Assembly (NCBI GenBank): GCA_016715825.1
Contig: JADJXO010000013.1
Coordinates: forward strand, 186,001-250,000
Direction: 5' to 3'
Length of the DNA: 64,000 nucleotides
From: Nitrospira sp.
GTDB lineage: Bacteria > Nitrospirota > Nitrospiria > Nitrospirales > Nitrospiraceae
Shown here: positions 53,830-61,266 of the stretch, one piece after another
Layout of the letters: every line of letters starts with the position of its first letter
Numbering within the stretch: the stretch's first letter is position 1
Notes under the pieces: model-generated
Database searches by the model: none
Seen by the model: only the letters and a program-made list of their open reading frames with translations
What the model was told of the DNA's origin: nothing
Translations under genes and position numbers: made by a program

Positions 53830-55389
53830 ATGACTGTCAGCTCCTCAACTCCCCAATATCTGGCAATGATACTTGCTGTCTTGTGGAGCAGTGCATCTCC
53901 ATCCAAGGGGTGGAGCTTGGACATCACGGAACCTCCACCAACGGAACGGCGGGAAACCGTCTCCCTGGCCGATGCCGCGGTACGTGCGCTGCAGCACAAC
54001 CTAGACATCACGGTGAGCCGATATACCAAAGAAAGCCGCCTGTTCGACATTACGGTTGAACAAGCCAAGTTCGATCCGACCCTGAGCGTGAACGGTCAAT
54101 ATAACAGGACCGTGAACCCCCTCAATCGACCGGTCTTCGGTGGAACGTTGGGCGTCTTAAATGAGATCACGACGTTCGATCAGCGCAGCAACTCGTTCAC
54201 CGTTGACGCCTCCACCAATCTCATGACCGGCGGTAATTTCGACATCAATTACAGCCCGGCTCGAAGCAGCATCAATCAAAATGTCGCCAGGGGATTTCTA
54301 TTCAACCCATCGTGGACTGGTGGCCTGGCCTTCACGTTCACCCAACCCCTCCTTCGCAACGCGGGAATCGCGATCAACAAGACTTTTATCAAGGTCGCGC
54401 AAAATAATGCCGAGGTCGAGCAGCACGTGTTCCGAGACCGTGTGATGACGGTCGTCGCCACGGTGGAACAAACGTACTGGGAACTGGTCTTCGCGAACGA
54501 AAATTTAAAAGTCGCACAGGCCGCCATGAAGGCCGCGGAAGAACTGTTGGCGACGAATCGCGCGAAGGCCAAGGCCGGCATCATGTCGATCGTCGATGTA
54601 CTCCAAGCTGAAGCCGCGGTGGCATCGCGGGTCGAGCAGGTCCTGGTGGCTGAGAAAGCCATTCATGATCAAGAGGATCAGCTGCGACGCCTCTTGAACC
54701 CGGGAGAGGAGGAACTGCGGCAAGATTTGCGGCTGACGCCGGCTGATTCTCCTGTGACGGTCCTTGAGCCCATCAGCCTTCAGGAGGCCATCGATACGGC
54801 GATCGACCAACGCCCGGAAATCGCACAGGCCAAAAAAAACATCGAATCCGGCGAGCTGAACAAGCAGTTCGCTAGGAACCAAATGCTCCCGACCCTGTCG
54901 TTCCAAGGCACCATGGGTCTCGCCGGGCTGGGTGCCGACTACGGAGACTCATTCACCAAAAATTTCAGCGGGGATTTCTACAATTACGGAGCCGGGCTCG
55001 TCTTCAGCTATCCGCTCGGCAACCGATCCGCCATCAGCACCTACAACAAAAGGAAACTCGAGGCTCAGAACGCCGAGGTCGCGCTGACCAATGTACGGCA
55101 GCAGGTCATCGTCGGTATCCGTGAAGCGGTGCGGCGTGTCCAGACCGACTTCAAGCGCATCGAGACCACCAAATCAGCGCGCATCATGGCCGAGAAACAG
55201 TTGCAAGCCGAGCAGGAACGATTAAAAGTCGGGCTCAGCACGACGCGTTTCGTACTCGATTTCCAACGGGATCTCGCCACGGCTCAGGGCAACGAGCTAC
55301 GGGCCATTGTCGATTACAACAAATCCTTGTCGAACCTCGCGCGCCACAAAGCAACGACATTGGACCGTTATCAGCTCGAGCTCTCGTAG
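53830..55389 (+). CDS. TolC-family outer membrane efflux protein
   Basis: The product has 519 residues with a signal-like start, then two OEP repeats. The first has VSLADAAVRALQHNLDITVSR, and the second has LQEAIDTAIDQRPEIAQAKKNIES with long helical segments such as RAKAKAGIMSIVDVLQAEAAVASRVEQVL. Together they form the TolC trimer barrel and tunnel. A GGAGG is placed well before the ATG at 53830. No inner-membrane pump or adaptor lies next to it, so its partner is elsewhere. The following membrane genes are close enough to be co-transcribed. Confidence 0.92.
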   Translation: MTVSSSTPQYLAMILAVLWSSASPSKGWSLDITEPPPTERRETVSLADAAVRALQHNLDITVSRYTKESRLFDITVEQAKFDPTLSVNGQYNRTVNPLNRPVFGGTLGVLNEITTFDQRSNSFTVDASTNLMTGGNFDINYSPARSSINQNVARGFLFNPSWTGGLAFTFTQPLLRNAGIAINKTFIKVAQNNAEVEQHVFRDRVMTVVATVEQTYWELVFANENLKVAQAAMKAAEELLATNRAKAKAGIMSIVDVLQAEAAVASRVEQVLVAEKAIHDQEDQLRRLLNPGEEELRQDLRLTPADSPVTVLEPISLQEAIDTAIDQRPEIAQAKKNIESGELNKQFARNQMLPTLSFQGTMGLAGLGADYGDSFTKNFSGDFYNYGAGLVFSYPLGNRSAISTYNKRKLEAQNAEVALTNVRQQVIVGIREAVRRVQTDFKRIETTKSARIMAEKQLQAEQERLKVGLSTTRFVLDFQRDLATAQGNELRAIVDYNKSLSNLARHKATTLDRYQLELS

Positions 55390-55396
55390 CACTCCA

Positions 55397-56104
55397 ATGG
55401 CGTCAGAGCCGGACCAGCTGGCTCCACATCACGTTCCTACTGTGGGGACAGCACTCGTGCTGCTTCCCATCGGAGCCACGTTCGGTTACTACGGCCTTCC
55501 ACTATCCCTCCAAGAACAGCTCCCGGTCCAATTGGCCCCGCAACTCCTTGCTTACATGGGGCTTGGTTTCTGGATGATGGGTGCCTCGCACGTTCTGGCT
55601 CAACTCGGCCTAGAGAGAGAACAGCTATGGAAGGGATTCCGTTGGGGAGTCGCGACAGGGCTCTTGCTGGGGGCGCTGAACACCGTCATCATTCTCGTGC
55701 TCTACCCCTCGTTCGGCTATGACATCACGTTCCTCAAGCAGACACCCCACGGTCGGCTTCCCATCTTCCTTATGATGCCCTGGATGATCTGCGGGATCGC
55801 GCTGTTCGTTGAACTGAACTTCCGGGGCTTTCTCTTAGGGCGTTTAGCTGAACTGGAATCGCACTGGCGCGGTGCGGCTTCACGCCGACGCTTCGCACCG
55901 CTGGCTCTTGTAGTCAGTGCCGTCACCTTTGCATTCGATCCTTTCTTGGTGAATACATTTCAACATCTTCACTGGATCGCCCTGTGGGACGGGCTCATCT
56001 GGGGAAGCATCTGGCTACGCACTCGCAACCTCTCCATCACCGTCGTTGCGCATGCGAGTGAAGTCATGGTGATGTACGGTGCCGTGAGAATCGCGATCGG
56101 ATAA
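55397..56104 (+). CDS. CPBP-like membrane protein (probable intramembrane protease family)
   Basis: The product has about 235 residues with six or so transmembrane helices. The segment ALFVELNFRGFLLGRL matches CPBP motif 1 (EExxxR), with Val in place of the first Glu. The later FLVNTFQHLHWIALWDGLIWG and SITVVAHASEVMVMYG match the His-bearing motifs 2 and 3. CPBP proteins include Rce1-type proteases and bacteriocin-immunity proteins. The missing first Glu may reduce activity. It starts 7 bases after the TolC-like gene. Confidence 0.72.
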   Translation: MASEPDQLAPHHVPTVGTALVLLPIGATFGYYGLPLSLQEQLPVQLAPQLLAYMGLGFWMMGASHVLAQLGLEREQLWKGFRWGVATGLLLGALNTVIILVLYPSFGYDITFLKQTPHGRLPIFLMMPWMICGIALFVELNFRGFLLGRLAELESHWRGAASRRRFAPLALVVSAVTFAFDPFLVNTFQHLHWIALWDGLIWGSIWLRTRNLSITVVAHASEVMVMYGAVRIAIG

Positions 56105-56120
56105 CACAGGAGGACACATC

Positions 56121-56459
56121 GTGAATGGCTTCGCGAAATATGCGCTCTACTTTTTGCTGGGCGGCTCCATCGTGAGTTTTTCCACCTATCTCGGCTCACA
56201 GGGTAAATCGTTCCTGGCTGCCCTGGTCAGCACCTTTCCCGCGATTACCGGCGTGACCTTTATCCTGCTCTATGCCAACGGCGGTGGCGCCACGACAGTG
56301 GACTATGCCAAGAATTTACTCTGGTTCGTTCCGCCCTGGATGGTCTACGTCGTCGTCATGATTCTAGGCATTCCTCGCCTTGGCTTCTGGCCGGCCATGG
56401 CTGGATCGCTCATTCTGTATATGGGATGTATCGGATTGCTGAAGATGATGGTGCGATAG
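56121..56459 (+). CDS. DUF3147/GlpM-like membrane protein
   Basis: The product has 112 residues and four transmembrane helices (YALYFLLGGSIVSFSTYLG, FLAALVSTFPAITGVTFILLY, NLLWFVPPWMVYVVVMIL, FWPAMAGSLILYMGCIGLL). The layout and the FPAITGVTF motif match the DUF3147 (GlpM-like) family of unknown function. AGGAGG lies before the GTG at 56121. It follows the CPBP-like gene by 16 bases, the last of a probable three-gene transcript. Confidence 0.78.
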   Translation: MNGFAKYALYFLLGGSIVSFSTYLGSQGKSFLAALVSTFPAITGVTFILLYANGGGATTVDYAKNLLWFVPPWMVYVVVMILGIPRLGFWPAMAGSLILYMGCIGLLKMMVR

Positions 56460-56465
56460 GGCTGC

Positions 56466-57041
56466 CTATGCAGCCTCGCCAAACTCCAGCCGATTCATCT
56501 CGCCTAGTGCGAGTACTATCTGATCAAGTGCTGCGGTAACAGATTGGCTTGCGAGATGAGATGGGCCGTTGCTCCCGGCCCAGATATCTGGTGGATCGGT
56601 CGTCTCCTGCACGTTCCGGCAAAACCGGCCGATCGTCTGCTTCCAGTGAACCGGTCCTGACTTTTCCTCAAGCAGCTGCACACGGTCTTGCGAAAACGGC
56701 CCATCGAATTGCCCTGCCCGCAGTCGCCACATCTCCTCCATCGCCTGTTGCCGTTCCTGGCCGAGATCCAATCCGCTGGCCCGCTCGTTGAGCGCCGCAA
56801 AGAGCCCCCCGACAATGTGGTCAATGTGCGGTTCAGGAAACACACCCACACAAGCCTGCATCAACAGATATTTGTGGAAGAGAAAGACTTCAGCGCCGAT
56901 ACGAGCATCGTCCGCGGATGGATCATAGGCTCGGGCAAGTTCGCGAAGCGCCTCAGCCGAGGGCCCAGCCAATGCGGTGCCAAGTAAGGGCACGATGCGG
57001 CGGCCTAGATCGAGGTAGTCGGCATTTGTGAGGAGTGCCAT
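56466..57041 (-). CDS. Hypothetical protein, soluble and mostly helical
   Basis: The product has 191 residues with no signal, membrane segment or known motif. It is helix-rich (DYLDLGRRIVPLLGTALAGPSAEALRELARAY; VFLFHKYLLMQACVGVF) and has Trp/Cys residues in the centre (HWKQTIGRFCRNVQET). It starts about 10 bases after the YbjQ-like gene on the same strand, so co-transcription is likely. The function is unknown. Confidence 0.65.
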   Translation of the reverse strand: MALLTNADYLDLGRRIVPLLGTALAGPSAEALRELARAYDPSADDARIGAEVFLFHKYLLMQACVGVFPEPHIDHIVGGLFAALNERASGLDLGQERQQAMEEMWRLRAGQFDGPFSQDRVQLLEEKSGPVHWKQTIGRFCRNVQETTDPPDIWAGSNGPSHLASQSVTAALDQIVLALGEMNRLEFGEAA

Positions 57042-57050
57042 GCAAATTGG

Positions 57051-57371
57051 TTATTCCAACACAACCGCTGTTCCGTTCGCACTGACCATGAGCATGCTAC
57101 TGTTGGCGCCGATCGTTTCATAGTCGATATCGATGCCGAGAATCGCATTGGCACCCAGATGCTTGGCCTGCTCTCGCATTTCTCCGAGGGCGATATCCTT
57201 GGCCTTGCGGAGCTCCTTTTCATACCCTGCTGATCGTCCGCCGACAATGTCCCGCACCGACGCAAAAAAGTCTCGAAAGATATTCGCACCGAGAATCGCG
57301 TCCCCGGACACCAATCCCAAATACTTCACTACCTTTTTCCCTTCAATAGTGTTCGTCGTCGACAGAATCAT
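57051..57371 (-). CDS. YbjQ/UPF0145 family heavy-metal-binding-like protein
   Basis: The product has 106 residues and starts MILSTTNTIEGKKVVKYLGLVSGDAILG. FRDFFASVRDIVGGRSAGYEKELRKAKDIALGEM and LGANAILGIDIDYE match the YbjQ family, which forms pentamers of unsettled function. AGGAGG precedes the ATG at 57371. It lies about 90 bases downstream of the HATPase gene. Confidence 0.93.
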   Translation of the reverse strand: MILSTTNTIEGKKVVKYLGLVSGDAILGANIFRDFFASVRDIVGGRSAGYEKELRKAKDIALGEMREQAKHLGANAILGIDIDYETIGANSSMLMVSANGTAVVLE

Positions 57372-57460
57372 GTGTCCTCCTAGTTCAGTGCCCACATCCT
57401 CTCATTCAGTTGATGAATCGACAAGCCTTTCCTACGAGCAGGCGCTCATGAGTTGTGTAT

Positions 57461-58552
57461 TCACATGACTCTTTGCTTATCCATTTCTCTTCGAAAATAT
57501 TCATGCAACGGATCATCTGGGTTTTCTGCAATGCTCCGTTGGATCATACCCTGGACCTCGGGAACCACGTTGACAGGGGAGATATTCACGCTCGGGTGCT
57601 CACGCCGATAGATGCGGAACACTTCATCGGCAAAGGCTTGCCCGATAGAGGTGATGCCTTTGAAATCCAGAATCACTTCTCGAAATTGATCGACTCGAGT
57701 CATCAACCGCTTAGCTTGGGAACGTGAAATGAGCTGCTCTCCCTCGTATCTGAGCAGCACAAGGGGAATGTGGGTCTTGGAAAAACCAAATTGATCAAAT
57801 TCTGCGCGGTACTGATCAAAGATCTCCTTCGCCGTGTGACTGGCGTTCGTAGCTATTTTCATCAGGACTTCTGTGCCATCCTTTGGTACTTCGTCCGATT
57901 CAAGCAGCCAATCATCCGTTCCGCGAAATCTCAGAAAGACAAGAGTGCCCGAAGAAATTACGAACTTATCAAACATCCTAGAAGTAAAGAAAATGCCTTC
58001 GCCAGTATGCTTCGTGGCATCAGTCGTCAACTTACCTTTAGCCAGCTCCAGAATGGCATGTTGCGGGTCGCTGAGGTTGAGAGCTTGCTGAATCTTGCGG
58101 AAGATCCCGACTCCGTAATCGCGGATCCTGATGGTAATATTTGCGGCATCACGAGACACAAGAATCTCAGCTGTCTTTGACGCAGCGTGGTCAATGACGT
58201 TGTTGAACATTTCCGTCACCCCATGGGCACAGATATCCATCACATTATTGCGTACACCAAGCAAGTACGGCTTCACTTCGCGTAACCAGATCTGGTCCTC
58301 CGTAAGCTCAGGACCGAGCTGGATAACCTTCTTATTGCCAGTCAACACCTTGAGGGTATAGCGTCTGGCCTTGGTCTTTCCTTCTGCTACCAGGAGGCCC
58401 GCTTTTATGAGGGCTACTAGACGATTGACGATTGCCACCCGAGACAGGCCAAATTTTTCAGTTGTTAGCCGGCCGATGTCGGTTGGATGGTCCTCGACAT
58501 GGCGGATGATAAATTCTTGAATTTCTTGAGATGTTTTATTATCGACAGACAC
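57461..58552 (-). CDS. Winged-helix / HATPase / DUF4325 (STAS-like) regulatory protein
   Basis: The product has 363 residues in three parts. Residues 1-70 form a winged helix (TDIGRLTTEKFGLSRVAIVNRLVAL). Residues about 100-240 form a GHKL ATPase with N box EMFNNVIDHA, G1 IRDYGVGIF and G2 HTGEGIFFTSRM. Residues about 275-350 are DUF4325, a STAS-like domain (VILDFKGITSIGQAFADEVFRIYRREHP). This resembles an anti-sigma kinase (SpoIIAB-like) and its STAS partner joined to a DNA-binding head in one chain. The GTG start at 58552 has GGAG upstream. Paired operator-like repeats lie about 40-70 bases upstream, which suggests autoregulation. Confidence 0.85.
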   Translation of the reverse strand: MSVDNKTSQEIQEFIIRHVEDHPTDIGRLTTEKFGLSRVAIVNRLVALIKAGLLVAEGKTKARRYTLKVLTGNKKVIQLGPELTEDQIWLREVKPYLLGVRNNVMDICAHGVTEMFNNVIDHAASKTAEILVSRDAANITIRIRDYGVGIFRKIQQALNLSDPQHAILELAKGKLTTDATKHTGEGIFFTSRMFDKFVISSGTLVFLRFRGTDDWLLESDEVPKDGTEVLMKIATNASHTAKEIFDQYRAEFDQFGFSKTHIPLVLLRYEGEQLISRSQAKRLMTRVDQFREVILDFKGITSIGQAFADEVFRIYRREHPSVNISPVNVVPEVQGMIQRSIAENPDDPLHEYFRREMDKQRVM

Positions 58553-58590
58553 AGGACATGCTCCACCTATTCATTTATAACAACATGCTA

Positions 58591-58624
58591 GTTTATTGTA
58601 AACATGAACATGGTTATTGTTAAC
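58591..58624. promoter_or_regulatory. Tandem operator-like repeats upstream of the HTH-HATPase gene
   Basis: Two copies of TTATTGTWAAC (58593-58603 and 58614-58624) are spaced 21 bases apart, two helical turns. Each forms part of a palindrome: GTTTA-TTG-TAAAC (58591-58603) and GTTA-TTGT-TAAC (58613-58624). The block is AT-rich and lies 39-72 bases upstream of the GTG at 58552. This is the expected position and form of an operator for a dimeric winged-helix protein. Confidence 0.6.
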
Positions 58625-58693
58625 TTAAGCTCATATTCGAGAAGCGTCGGAGAAAAACCAGGACGAATCGCGAGCTAATAAGGGGAAAATATT

Positions 58694-58765
58694 CAGCTCG
58701 TGGCATAATTGGACCACCTGGGGCACAGGCAACAACCAGAGTCCTAGATCGATCACCCTCGACAG
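58694..58765 (-). repeat. avd-derived repeat, copy A
   Basis: This stretch of 72 bases is strongly similar to 59464-59535 (same offset throughout, few mismatches). Its left part resembles the 5' coding end of avd near 61219. On the minus strand it reads PVPQVVQLCHEL, against IPQAVQSCHELL in Avd, and then loses homology. It appears to be a fragment of an avd gene duplicated with its upstream DNA. Confidence 0.72.
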
Positions 58766-58859
58766 GCAGCGCCCCTGGCCCTCTATCCGGCACCGTCACG
58801 CATGCTGTGAGAAGACCTTCCTGTTGACAGGAGGCACACATCGTCATACCATTCCCAAT

Positions 58860-59147
58860 GTGGAGAAATGGGCCTATGCGTTCGATCCAGACAAGAACAC
58901 CCGGCTCATCCGGGAGCGCGGAATCAGCTTCGAACAGATCATCGCGCTGATTGAAAGCGGCTATCTCGTTCAGGTACTGGAACATCACGACCGCGAGCGC
59001 TATCCCAACCAGCTTCTCTACGAAGTCGATGTAGATGGATATATTTACGTCGTCCCAGTCGTCAGAGACCACCAGATACTGTTTTTAAAGACGATCTATC
59101 CCAGCCGGAAGGCCACGAGAAGCCGCGCGAAAGGACGTCCATCATGA
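58860..59147 (+). CDS. BrnT-like toxin of a type II toxin-antitoxin pair
   Basis: The product has about 95 residues: EKWAYAFDPDKNTRLIRERGISFEQIIALIESG, HHDRERYPNQLLYEVDVDGYIYVVPVV and FLKTIYPSRKATR. This is the pattern of small BrnT-like RNase-fold toxins paired with CopG-type antitoxins. The start is uncertain: GTG at 58860 or TTG at 58824; an AGGAGG at 58829-58834 is not ideally placed for either. The stop overlaps the antitoxin start as ATGA. The pair lies between two avd-derived repeats. Confidence 0.82.
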   Translation: MEKWAYAFDPDKNTRLIRERGISFEQIIALIESGYLVQVLEHHDRERYPNQLLYEVDVDGYIYVVPVVRDHQILFLKTIYPSRKATRSRAKGRPS

Positions 59148-59425
59148 AGAAGAAGCTCGTGTTGGATCAAGACGAAGAACAGCTAATCGCTGAATACGAA
59201 CGCGGTGCCTTCAGGCCGGTGAAGAATCAGGCGATGGCCAGAAAGACCGCCATGGAAACCGCCCATCGCTACATGCGTAAGGACGCCCGAATCAATATCC
59301 GATTATCGACTGCCGACCTTGAGCTCCTCAAGCAGCGCGCCGCCGAAGAAGGCCTGCCCTATCAAAGCCTGATCGCCAGCATCCTGCATAAATACGTCAG
59401 CCGCTCTGCACCACAGACCAACTAA
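59144..59425 (+). CDS. CopG/BrnA-like antitoxin
   Basis: The product has 93 residues. A charged N-terminal part (DQDEEQLIAEYERGAFRPV) would neutralise the toxin. DARINIRLSTADLELLKQRAAEEGLPYQSLIASILHKYVS is a ribbon-helix-helix DNA-binding domain of the CopG type. It overlaps the toxin gene by 4 bases, so both are made from one mRNA and probably repress their own promoter. Confidence 0.88.
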   Translation: MKKKLVLDQDEEQLIAEYERGAFRPVKNQAMARKTAMETAHRYMRKDARINIRLSTADLELLKQRAAEEGLPYQSLIASILHKYVSRSAPQTN

Positions 59426-59463
59426 TCGGGAAACCTATTGAACTGGTGAATCAGCCCCAGCAG

Positions 59464-59535
59464 CAGCTCATGCCACGATTGCACGGCTTGGGGCACAGGC
59501 AACAACCAGATTCCTCAATCGATCATCCTCGACAG
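59464..59535 (-). repeat. avd-derived repeat, copy B
   Basis: This is the second copy of the 72-base repeat (see 58694-58765). On the minus strand the frame reads PVPQAVQSWHELLLGLIHQFNRFP and stops at 59422-59424. It closely follows the Avd N-terminus IPQAVQSCHELLFWLIPQLDKFP and then ends, so it is a remnant of a second avd gene. Together with copy A it brackets the toxin-antitoxin pair. Confidence 0.8.
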
Positions 59536-59545
59536 AGCAGCGGCG

Positions 59546-59570
59546 GGGCCGTCGGCTTCGCCGACAGCCC
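59546..59570 (-). other. Stable hairpin downstream of TR (distal)
   Basis: GGGC-T-GTCGGC, a GAA loop, then GCCGAC-G-GCCC on the minus strand forms a long GC-rich stem. It lies about 150 bases after TR in the direction of transcription. It has no T-tract and could protect the 3' end of the TR RNA or be a dispersed repeat element. Confidence 0.55.
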
Positions 59571-59603
59571 TAATCCGCCTCACCCCAGGCCCTCTATTCG
59601 GCA

Positions 59604-59621
59604 TTCCCGCCTGCGCGGGAA
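59604..59621 (-). other. Hairpin downstream of TR (proximal)
   Basis: A perfect 7-bp stem TTCCCGC / GCGGGAA with the loop CTGC (plus strand) lies about 100 bases past TR. The form matches a common dispersed palindrome (TTCCCGCctgcGCGGGAA) found in many bacterial intergenic regions, so it may be a REP-like element and not specific to the DGR. Confidence 0.6.
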
Positions 59622-59720
59622 ACCGGGAAACAGGCGCATGGACACCCGCTGCCACGCCCGACCTATCCATGAACAGATCGGCTCTGAGCCGGCACCATAA
59701 ATAGGCACCGTGCGGGCGGA

Positions 59721-59841
59721 CTGAACGAGACGGAAGCCCAGGTTGTTGTTCCGGTTGTCGGTGGTGTTCCTGTTCCGGTTGGATGCACGCAGGTTCTCCG
59801 GTGTGTTGTTCCAGGAGCCACCACGGATCACGCGCTGGCCG
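59721..59841 (-). repeat. DGR template repeat (TR)
   Basis: This 121-base template is read on the minus strand and copied by the reverse transcriptase. Against VR (61386-61505) it shows 19 substitutions, all at TR adenines (minus strand), none at C, G or T, and one length difference in a C run. The variable core has ten AAC codons, which cannot become stop codons by adenine mutation. The 5' flank (CAGCGCGTGATCCGTGGTGG) and the last 21 bases (translated LGFRLVQ) are identical in TR and VR. TR begins inside the final codons of the RT gene. Confidence 0.96.
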
Positions 59842-60910
59842 TCTCTTGGCCCATTCCCCTGGTAAACCCAGCCTGGGAGAAGATCGCTCGTCGCAGACCC
59901 TCTGTGTCAGCATGTTGCGCATGGCCGATCCAGCTTTGAGTCGAAGCCACCACAGCGGCCCATTCCAGACGCCACTCCCGATAAGCCTTCGCCATATGAC
60001 GAAACTTTCGCGCGAACCGGTACCCATTATCACTCCGCAACCGGCGCCGCGTGGGAGAGACAACATATCCAAGCAGGTTCAGCCCATCGGCTACTGGTGA
60101 AATATGGGCCTTGCGTGGATGCATGCGAAGCCGATCAACCGCAAGCCGCTCACAGACCGCTGCACGAATCTCGGCCAGTCGATGTTTGTCATGATCCAGC
60201 ACCACCATGTCGTCCACGTAGCGCAAGTACGGCCGGACCTTCAATCCTTGTTTGACGTACTGATCACAGTCGTCCAGATAGAGATTGGCGAAAAACTGAC
60301 TCGTGAGATTGCCGATGGGAATACCGGTCCGCCGGTCGAGCGGCGTCAAGAGATCATCACCTGGGAAGTAATGAGGCTCGGCAGTGTTTAGCGGCGAACT
60401 CTCAATAATGCGGTCGAGTAAGTCCAAGACTCGCACATCCTTCATGCGTCGCCGGAGTTTGTCCTTCAGCAACTCATGATCAACGGAGGGAAAATACTGT
60501 TGGATATCCATCTTCAGCACATACCGATAGGTCTGTGCCCACGCTTGATAGCGATCGACCGCCGCATGCACCCCTTTGCCCGTTCGGCAGGCATAGCTGT
60601 CGAACATGAACGTGCGATCCAGTTGTGGCTCGATCACCTGCATTACCGCATGGTGCACGACTCGATCACGAAACGGGGCCGCCGCGATGATGCGAGGCTT
60701 GCGTTCGTAAATCGTGAACAGGCGGTACTCGCCCGGCTGATACGTTCCGTCCTGAAGCGAGCGTTGCAGCGGCAGCAACTCATGTTCCAGATTGAGTCCA
60801 AACTCCGCAACGCCCCGTTTGCTGCGCTTCCCACGCCGGGCCTTGCGATACGCGGACAGCAGATTCTCAAAGCTTGTCACAGCGTTCCAGATCCCGTCGA
60901 GCCGCTTCAT
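59828..60910 (-). CDS. DGR reverse transcriptase
   Basis: The product has 360 residues and carries RT motifs in order: FTIYERKPRIIAAAPFRDRVVHHA, the fingers/palm YRYVLKMDIQQYFPSVDH (motif A), IGIPIGNLTSQ-type DGR motif (GNLTSQFFANLYLD), catalytic YVDD in RYVDDMVVL, and LLGYVVSPTRRRL. The GNLTSQ motif and lack of a maturase/endonuclease domain separate DGR RTs from group II intron RTs. It copies TR RNA with errors at adenines and feeds cDNA into VR. The ATG overlaps the avd stop as ATGA. Confidence 0.96.
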   Translation of the reverse strand: MKRLDGIWNAVTSFENLLSAYRKARRGKRSKRGVAEFGLNLEHELLPLQRSLQDGTYQPGEYRLFTIYERKPRIIAAAPFRDRVVHHAVMQVIEPQLDRTFMFDSYACRTGKGVHAAVDRYQAWAQTYRYVLKMDIQQYFPSVDHELLKDKLRRRMKDVRVLDLLDRIIESSPLNTAEPHYFPGDDLLTPLDRRTGIPIGNLTSQFFANLYLDDCDQYVKQGLKVRPYLRYVDDMVVLDHDKHRLAEIRAAVCERLAVDRLRMHPRKAHISPVADGLNLLGYVVSPTRRRLRSDNGYRFARKFRHMAKAYREWRLEWAAVVASTQSWIGHAQHADTEGLRRAIFSQAGFTRGMGQETASA

Positions 60911-61266
60911 GAATGTGGCTCACTCGGCGGTTGACTGCGGAGCCAGCCGCCGATTTGTCGACCGACGTCATCAATAAGCCTGGCCCCATGCTCGTACTGG
61001 CGCGTGGCCATAACTTTCAGCTCATGTGCCAGCCGCCAGAGGTGGCGCACGACTTCGAGTTTCAGATTGGCACGCCGCAACGAGGCGTCCTTGTTCCGGG
61101 TATAGGCCGCTTCCACTAACAATTCCAGAACCTCAAGCAATCCGTCTTCGATCCTCTCTCCTAACGTGAAGCGACGTGAGCGCGGAAACTTATCGAGCTG
61201 GGGAATGAGCCAGAACAGCAGCTCGTGGCACGATTGCACCGCCTGTGGAATGGCAGGAGCTGTCAC
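60907..61266 (-). CDS. avd: Accessory variability determinant protein Avd
   Basis: The product has 119 residues, all-helical and basic: AVQSCHELLFWLIPQLDKFPRSRRFTLGERIEDGLLEVLELLVEAAY, NLKLEVVRHLWRLAHELKVM and GARLIDDVGRQIGGWL. This is the four-helix-bundle Avd fold that forms pentamers and binds the DGR RT and TR RNA. A strong GAGGAGG precedes the GTG at 61266. It lies between the target gene and the RT. In the current frame the shifted target ORF runs 77 bases into it; in the restored frame the target stops at 61374, well before. Confidence 0.95.
   Translation of the reverse strand: MTAPAIPQAVQSCHELLFWLIPQLDKFPRSRRFTLGERIEDGLLEVLELLVEAAYTRNKDASLRRANLKLEVVRHLWRLAHELKVMATRQYEHGARLIDDVGRQIGGWLRSQPPSEPHS

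Noticed and set aside
59828..60910. Group II intron or retron reverse transcriptase
   Set aside because: No intron RNA domains V/VI, no maturase domain and no msr/msd; the GNLTSQ motif, avd and TR/VR pair identify a DGR.
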